A DNA stretch of 64,000 nucleotides from Bin95 sp965220855 (GTDB lineage: Bacteria > Pseudomonadota > Alphaproteobacteria > Bin95): positions 2,356,001 through 2,420,000 of the forward strand of contig CBDCQY010000001.1 in assembly GCA_965220855.1 (NCBI GenBank), given 5' to 3'. The position numbers were made by a program, and so were the translations under genes. Below the pieces are notes generated by a model. The model was not told the origin of the DNA. It did no database searches and saw only the letters and a list, made by a program, of their open reading frames with translations. Shown one piece after another: positions 59,279 to 64,000 of the stretch. Every line of letters begins with the position of its first letter. The stretch's first letter is position 1.

Positions 59279-60841
59279 TCAGTGCCGGAAATGGCGCATG
59301 CCGGTGAAGACCATGGCGAGGCCGCGCTCGTTCGCCGCTTCGATCACCTCCGCGTCGCGCACCGAGCCGCCGGGCTGCGCGACGGCGGTGGCCCCGGCCT
59401 CGGCGGCGGCCAGCAGGCCGTCGGCGAAGGGGAAGAAGGCGTCGGAGGCCACAACGGAGCCTTCGGTCGCGGGCGCGCCGTCGCCGGCGGCGTCCCGGGC
59501 CTTCCTGGCCGCGATGCGGGCGCTATCGACCCGGCTCATCTGGCCTGCGCCCACGCCTACCGTCGCGCCGTCGCGCACATAGACGATGGCGTTCGACTTC
59601 ACATGCTTGCAGACGGTGAAGGCGATGCGCAGGTCCGCCATCTCCGCCGCACTCGGGGCGCGGCGGGTCACCGCCCGGAAGTCGCTCGCCCGGCCATGGT
59701 CGCGCTGCTGCAGCAGGAAGCCGCCGGCGAGCGAGCGGAAGGTCACGCCGCGCCCCGCCGGGTCCGGCATGGCGTCGGTCAGCAGCAGGCGCAGATTGCT
59801 GCGGGCCGCGAGCCGGGCGCGCGCCCCCGCGTCGGCTCCGGGCGCGATGACGACTTCTAGAAAGAGCTTCGCCAAGTGCTCCGCGAGCGCCTCGTCCAGC
59901 GGGCGGTTGACGGCGACGATGCCCCCGAAGGCGCTGACCGGATCGCAGGCGAGCGCCCGCTCCCAGGCCTCGACCGGACTGTCCGCGACCGCGACGCCGC
60001 ACGGGTTGGCATGCTTGACGATAACGACCGCCGGGGCCTCGAACTCCGCCGCCAGCTCGAAGGCGGCGTCCACATCGTTCAGATTGTTGTAGCTGAGCGC
60101 CTTGCCCTGCACCTGCTCCGCCGTCGCCACGCCGGGGCGCGCGCCGCCATCGGCGTAGAACGCCGCCGCCTGATGCGGGTTCTCGCCATAGCGCAGCACC
60201 TCCCGGCGCGTCCCGGAAAGCGCGACCAGCGGCGGGAAGTCGAGGCCGGCCTCGCCCGCGAACCAGCCGGAGACGGCAGCGTCATAGGCGGCGGTGCGCC
60301 CGAAGGCTTCGGCCGCGAGCCGGCGGCGCAAGGCGAGCGGCGTGGCGCCGTCGCGCTCCATTTCCGCCTGGATCTGCCCCAGATGCTCCGGGACCGTGGC
60401 GACCGCGACGAAGCGGTGGTTCTTGGCGGCGGCGCGGATCAGGGCGGGGCCGCCGATGTCGATATTCTCTATGCAGGCGTCGAAATCGCCGCCGCCGGCG
60501 ACGGTCTCCGCGAAGGGATAGAGCGTGACCGCCAGCAGATCGATGGGCCGGATGTCATTGGCTTCCATCGCCTCCCGGTGGGCGGGGTTGTCGCGCGCGC
60601 CCAGCAGGCCGCCATGGATGGCGGGATGCAGGGTCTTGACGCGCCCGTCCAGCATTTCGGGAAAGCCGGTGCGCTCGGAGACATCGACGGTGGCGACGCC
60701 GGCCTCCCGCAGCCTTGCGGCGGTGCCGCCGGTGGACAGGATCTCGACGCCCCTTTCCGCCAGAAAGCGCCCGAACGCCTCCAGCCCGGTCTTGTCCGAC
60801 ATCGAGATCAGGGCGCGGCGGATGGGCAGGCGATCGCTCAA
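59279..60841 (-). CDS. purH: bifunctional AICAR transformylase / IMP cyclohydrolase
   Basis: Catalyses the last two steps of IMP synthesis. The N-terminal MGS-like cyclohydrolase domain (about 1-190) starts LPIRRALISMSDKTGLEAFG and has LSTGGTAARL; the C-terminal transformylase holds RYGENPHQAA and KHANPCGVAV. Length 520 aa is standard. The TTG at 60841 gives the usual MSDRLPIRRALIS start and has GGAG upstream; an ATG at 60880 would add 13 non-conserved residues. The cox-type operon follows without an obvious terminator. Confidence 0.95.
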   Translation of the reverse strand: MSDRLPIRRALISMSDKTGLEAFGRFLAERGVEILSTGGTAARLREAGVATVDVSERTGFPEMLDGRVKTLHPAIHGGLLGARDNPAHREAMEANDIRPIDLLAVTLYPFAETVAGGGDFDACIENIDIGGPALIRAAAKNHRFVAVATVPEHLGQIQAEMERDGATPLALRRRLAAEAFGRTAAYDAAVSGWFAGEAGLDFPPLVALSGTRREVLRYGENPHQAAAFYADGGARPGVATAEQVQGKALSYNNLNDVDAAFELAAEFEAPAVVIVKHANPCGVAVADSPVEAWERALACDPVSAFGGIVAVNRPLDEALAEHLAKLFLEVVIAPGADAGARARLAARSNLRLLLTDAMPDPAGRGVTFRSLAGGFLLQQRDHGRASDFRAVTRRAPSAAEMADLRIAFTVCKHVKSNAIVYVRDGATVGVGAGQMSRVDSARIAARKARDAAGDGAPATEGSVVASDAFFPFADGLLAAAEAGATAVAQPGGSVRDAEVIEAANERGLAMVFTGMRHFRH

Positions 60842-60940
60842 CGGGAGGGTCTCCGGGACGCAGGATCGACCGCATTCCATATCACGACGCCGGCCGGCGG
60901 GTCACCGAACGAGATTGTCGCGGACGCCGCGCCCCGCGCC

Positions 60941-61372
60941 TCAACCGGTGGTGATGTAATCCTTGAGCGCCTGCGCCTCGGCCTCGATCTCGCCCATGCG
61001 CGCCTTGACGACATCGCCGATGGAGACGATCCCCGCCAGCTGCCCGCCATCCATGACCGGCAGATGACGCATCCGTCCCTCGGTCATCCGCGCCATCAGA
61101 TCGTCGATATGGTCGGTGCGCGCGCAGGTGATGACCCGGCGGCTCATCACGATTTCCACCGGCCGGTCGAGCACGTCGCGCCCGCTCTCGGCGATCGCCT
61201 TCACGATGTCGCGTTCCGACACGATGCCGACCACGGCGCCGGCGGCGGTCAGCACCGGCATGGCGCCGATGCCGCGCTCGGCCAGGGTGGCCGCGATGCT
61301 CGCCAGCGATTCGCCGGGGCTGGCGGTGGTGACCTCATGGCCCTTGTCGGCAAGGATTCTCGTAACCAGCAT
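60941..61372 (-). CDS. CBS-domain pair protein
   Basis: A 143-aa protein made of two CBS motifs (about 1-65 and 70-135), for example GIGAMPVLTAAGAVVGIVSERDIVKA and RMRHLPVMDGGQLAGIVSIGDVV. Free CBS pairs bind adenine nucleotides or other ligands and regulate partners. Start ATG at 61372 has GGAGGGA upstream. The direct neighbour on the same strand is purH, but a gap of 99 bases separates them. Confidence 0.9.
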   Translation of the reverse strand: MLVTRILADKGHEVTTASPGESLASIAATLAERGIGAMPVLTAAGAVVGIVSERDIVKAIAESGRDVLDRPVEIVMSRRVITCARTDHIDDLMARMTEGRMRHLPVMDGGQLAGIVSIGDVVKARMGEIEAEAQALKDYITTG

Positions 61373-61701
61373 GATCCGTTCCCTCCGGCCCGGAAAGGCG
61401 CGCCCCGCCGGAACCTTGTGTTGCGCGGCGGGGCCTTGCTTCTCGGTTTCCACCGAAACCTGCCGCCCGCCGGTTGCCCGGCGGGCCGGGATTGAGTCGA
61501 TTGTCGGATGGCCCCTTATGCGGGGCGGTCCCGATCCGGCGGCTGCATGGCGAACATCCTCCTCGACCCGATCCGGCTATGCCCTGCGCAATACCGTCTT
61601 TGCAGCCCCACTATGCGGCGTTCTGCCGCAAGCCGTCAACCGAAAAAATTTCGCGCCTTATCAGCAAGTTGGCGGATATACCGAAAATCGGCGCGTCCGA
61701 A
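61373..61701. other. 329-base intergenic region with two small hairpins
   Basis: No convincing gene is seen. Two adjacent inverted repeats lie near its start: GGTTTC/GAAACC (61445-61460, 4-base loop) and an 8-bp GC stem (61466-61485) that on the minus strand closes a GCAA loop. The right half is less GC-rich (AAAAAATTTCGCG near 61645). The region probably holds the promoter of the CBS gene and the transcript end of the UspA gene, but I could not define either. Confidence 0.4.
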
Positions 61702-62508
61702 TCAGTGCGCCATGAGCACCGGCAGCGCGCTTGCCGCCAGGATATGGCTGGTCGGCCCGCCCAGGATCATCTGCCGGATGCGGCTGCTGGTGTAGCCGCC
61801 CTTGAAGAGCAGGTCGGCGCCGAACGCCGCCGCCTCTTCCAGCATCGCCTCGCCGGTGGTGCGCCGCCCGCGCGAGCGCACCGCCGCCTCCACCGTGAGG
61901 CCGTGCCGGGCCAGGTTCTCCGCGATGTCGTCGGCGGAGGGTCCCGGCACGAAGGCGCCCTCGACGGTCAGCACCAGCACCTGCTCGGCCTGCTTCAGGA
62001 AGGGCATTCCCATGGCGATGGTTCGAGCGGTCTCGGTGCTGCCGTTCCACAGGACGGCGATGCGCGCGCCAAGGCTCTCCGGCGCCTTGGGCGGGGCGAC
62101 CAGCAGCGGCCGGCCGCTCTCGAACAGCACGGCCTCGAGCGTGCTCATGGAGGGCGAGTCGCCGGCGTCGGTCGGCCGCCCGACCGCGATCAGGTCGAAG
62201 GCGCGGGCGCGCTCGGAGACGTCGAGATGGCGCGCCACCTCCTCCCGCCATTGCTGCGAACGCCCGCCGAGCGCGGATTCGAACAGCGCCCGCGCGCGAG
62301 CGGAGGAGTCGCGGTCGCGCCGCTCCAGATCGTCCAGCAGGGCCGGCGAGGCGGCGTCGGCCGCCCCGGCCGCCATCACGTCCGAGAGCGAGCGGCGCTG
62401 ATAGAAGCCCTCGACATGGGCGGAGAAGCGGTCGGCGGCGAGGCGCGCGCAGGCCAGCATGGATTCCAGCCCGCCGGCTTCGTTCATCGGCACCAGGATG
62501 GTTTTCAT
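61702..62508 (-). CDS. universal stress protein UspA family, double domain
   Basis: A 268-aa UspA protein with two tandem-domain length. It starts MKTILVPMNEAGG, and near the C-terminus DLLFKGGYTSSRIRQMILGGPTSHIL corresponds to the ATP-binding G-x2-G-x9-G-S/T loop, with Gly-Gly-Pro-Thr-Ser. The first half is divergent. Start at 62508 is preceded by GAGAGGGAG. It may respond to energy or oxygen stress; regulation is not visible. Confidence 0.9.
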   Translation of the reverse strand: MKTILVPMNEAGGLESMLACARLAADRFSAHVEGFYQRRSLSDVMAAGAADAASPALLDDLERRDRDSSARARALFESALGGRSQQWREEVARHLDVSERARAFDLIAVGRPTDAGDSPSMSTLEAVLFESGRPLLVAPPKAPESLGARIAVLWNGSTETARTIAMGMPFLKQAEQVLVLTVEGAFVPGPSADDIAENLARHGLTVEAAVRSRGRRTTGEAMLEEAAAFGADLLFKGGYTSSRIRQMILGGPTSHILAASALPVLMAH

Positions 62509-62602
62509 CTCCCTCTCCCCTGTCGATTGCGGCAGAGAGCGAAACACCACCCGGCGAGGCTCCGGTCAAGAGCGCGCCATGACGCGCCCCGCCGGGCCCG
62601 GA

Positions 62603-63736
62603 TCATGCGCTGTGCGGCGCCAGAATCTGCCGGACGGTGGCCACCTCCTGCAATCTGTCGAAGCCCGCATTCACCTCGTCGAAGCCGATCTTGCGGTCGA
62701 TCAGCCGGTCCACCGGCATCCGCCCCTGGAGATAGAGGTCGATGAAGCGGGGAATGTCGCGCACCGGCACGCAGCTGCCCATATAGGAGCCGAGGATCGA
62801 CTTCTCCTGCGCCACCAGCTCGCCATGGTTGAAGGCGAACTCGGCGGTCGCGGGCGAGAGGCCGGCGGTCACCACCGAGCCGCCATAGCGGATGGCGTTC
62901 CAGGCGGTCTCCATGGCCTTGATCGTGCCGGCGAGCTCGACGGCGAAATCGACGCCGCCGCCCGAGATGTCGTGGATCTGCTCGATATGGTCGGCGTCGC
63001 GGGCGTTGACCGTGTGCGTCGCGCCCAGCTGGCGGGCGAGGCCGAGCTTGGAGTCCTCCAGATCGACGGCGATGATCTGGCCGGCCCCGGCGAGCTTCGC
63101 GCCGAGCAGGCCGTTCAGGCCGACGCCGCCGAGGCCGATGATCGCCACGCTGTCGCCGGCGCGCACCCTGGCGGTGTTGATGACCGCGCCCGCGCCCGTC
63201 ATCACCGCGCAGCCGAACAGCGCGGCGTCCTCGATATCCATGCGCTTGTCCACCACCACGCAGGTGCCGCGATCGACCACCGCATATTCCGCCATGCAGG
63301 AAATGCCGGTGTGATGGTTGATATAGTCGCCGTTCAGCTTCAGCCGGCGCTCGCCGGACATCAGCTGGCCCTGGCCCTTGGTGCGCGCCGCCGTCTCGCA
63401 GACCTGCGGGCGCCCCTCCAGGCAACGCCGGCAGCGCCCGCAGGCGGAGCCGAACTGGAACACGATATGGTCGTCCGGCTTGATGTCGTGGACGCCGGGG
63501 CCGGTCTCGACGCAAATGCCCGAGCCCTCATGGCCCAGCACCATCGGCACCGGGCGCGGCCGGTCGCCGTTCAGCAGCGAGAGGTCGGAGTGGCACAGTC
63601 CCGCGCCGCCGATCTTCACCAGCAGCTCTCCGGGGCCGGGCGGGTCCAGCTCCACCTCCACGATCTCCAGCGGCCGGCTGTGGGCGAAAGGCCGGGCCGC
63701 GCCGCATTGCATCAGCACCGCTGCGGTCATCTTCAT
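62603..63736 (-). CDS. zinc-dependent alcohol dehydrogenase (class III-like)
   Basis: A medium-chain dehydrogenase of 377 aa. Catalytic zinc ligands are Cys48 (GLCHSD) and His69-Glu70 (GHEG); structural zinc uses Cys99, Cys102, Cys105 and Cys113 (SACGRCRRCLEGRPQVC). The cofactor loop is IGLGGVGLNGL with an Asp after strand 2 (AVDLEDS), so NAD is preferred. Similar to glutathione-independent formaldehyde or aryl-alcohol dehydrogenases. Start is ATG at 63736; a second ATG six bases on is possible. Confidence 0.92.
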   Translation of the reverse strand: MKMTAAVLMQCGAARPFAHSRPLEIVEVELDPPGPGELLVKIGGAGLCHSDLSLLNGDRPRPVPMVLGHEGSGICVETGPGVHDIKPDDHIVFQFGSACGRCRRCLEGRPQVCETAARTKGQGQLMSGERRLKLNGDYINHHTGISCMAEYAVVDRGTCVVVDKRMDIEDAALFGCAVMTGAGAVINTARVRAGDSVAIIGLGGVGLNGLLGAKLAGAGQIIAVDLEDSKLGLARQLGATHTVNARDADHIEQIHDISGGGVDFAVELAGTIKAMETAWNAIRYGGSVVTAGLSPATAEFAFNHGELVAQEKSILGSYMGSCVPVRDIPRFIDLYLQGRMPVDRLIDRKIGFDEVNAGFDRLQEVATVRQILAPHSA

Positions 63737-63845
63737 CGTCGGGCATCCTCTTCCGATGGCGTCGCTCTCGCACCGGACTATAGAGCGCTTGACGCGCCGG
63801 TCGAGGCATGGATGCTCCGCCCGTTCCGCTTCGAGAGCCGCAAGC

Positions 63846-64000
63846 ATGGTGAGCCAGACCGAAGGCGAGTTTCTCTGCCTGCATGAAATCGTCCATCGCG
63901 CCCACAACAACCTCGATCGCAACTATTGGGACTATCTGGCCGGCGGCAGCGAGAGCGAGGCGACGCTCCGGCGCAACCGGCTGGCCTTCGACCGGCTGGC
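63846..64000 (+). CDS. FMN-dependent alpha-hydroxyacid oxidase family, N-terminal part
   Basis: Only the first 51 codons are inside the window. After MVSQTEGEFLCLHEIV, the segment NYWDYLAGGSESEATL followed by RRNRLAFDRL is the typical N-terminus of lactate/glycolate oxidase-type flavoproteins. It runs off the window's end and is divergent from the alcohol dehydrogenase (109-base gap). Confidence 0.85.
   Translation, partial: MVSQTEGEFLCLHEIVHRAHNNLDRNYWDYLAGGSESEATLRRNRLAFDRL

Overview
The window is a contiguous piece of a high-GC chromosome (most genes look like 65-70 % GC by eye). The gene content points to an alphaproteobacterium of the Rhodospirillales type: clpS-clpA, a SPOR-domain D,D-carboxypeptidase, many CoA-ester and flavin (LLM-class) catabolic genes, a cox/xdhC-type molybdenum hydroxylase maturation cluster, selA-selB, and four tRNA genes. 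No single gene fixes the taxon, so this placement is inference. Genes are dense, often joined by ATGA, TGATG or TTGA overlaps. No phage, insertion sequence, CRISPR array, rRNA or replication origin was seen.

Layout. 1-6.6 kb: 3' part of tRNA-Gly, an alpha/beta hydrolase, a D-Ala-D-Ala carboxypeptidase, ClpS-ClpA, an LLM flavin oxidoreductase, tRNA-Ser. 6.6-13.7 kb: CoA metabolism (a crotonase lacking its usual glutamates, a family III CoA-transferase, an acyl-CoA ligase), tRNA-Lys(CTT), a class C beta-lactamase-like hydrolase, and a two-subunit aconitase X coupled to an orphan HigA-like regulator. 13.8-16.0 kb: tRNA-Lys(TTT) and, directly upstream of it, a two-gene cassette of a ParB/Srx-fold protein and a PD-(D/E)XK nuclease-like protein. 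Its nuclease gene holds the only strongly AT-rich DNA in the window, and this is the best candidate for an undescribed system. 16.1-21.3 kb: SDR, argD-argF, then hslO-ppk2-recX. 21.3-29.6 kb: a TauD dioxygenase and a co-directional catabolic run (LLM monooxygenase, membrane protein, N-acyl-D-amino-acid deacylase, epoxide hydrolase, DUF35 and thiolase-like pair), facing an enolase-superfamily dehydratase across a strong hairpin.

29.6-42.3 kb: selB-selA, then a divergent liv-type ABC transporter operon flanked by two CoA ligases and ending in a PEP-mutase/isocitrate-lyase family enzyme. 42.3-45.2 kb: two tandemly duplicated membrane-anchored heptad-repeat proteins and a ClC channel with a C-terminal CBS region. 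45.2-50.1 kb: pentapeptide protein, thioesterase, MaoC-like hydratase, CoA-transferase, a short conserved-looking protein and an acyl-CoA dehydrogenase. 50.1-54.5 kb: 2H phosphoesterase, zinc-ribbon membrane protein, YdcF, PlsC-type acyltransferase, PrpF-like isomerase, SDR. 54.5-59.3 kb: a tightly overlapped molybdenum-hydroxylase maturation operon (MoxR, VWA, CoxI, XdhC, MoeA/MobA-like fusion) without any hydroxylase subunits in view. 59.3-64 kb: purH, a CBS protein, UspA, a zinc alcohol dehydrogenase, and the start of an FMN-dependent alpha-hydroxyacid oxidase.

Taken together, the genes describe an aerobic heterotroph that imports organic acids through liv-type transport, activates them as CoA esters and processes them with flavin, thiolase, crotonase and CoA-transferase enzymes. 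Protein quality control (ClpAS, Hsp33, polyphosphate kinase), selenocysteine incorporation and molybdenum cofactor insertion are also represented.
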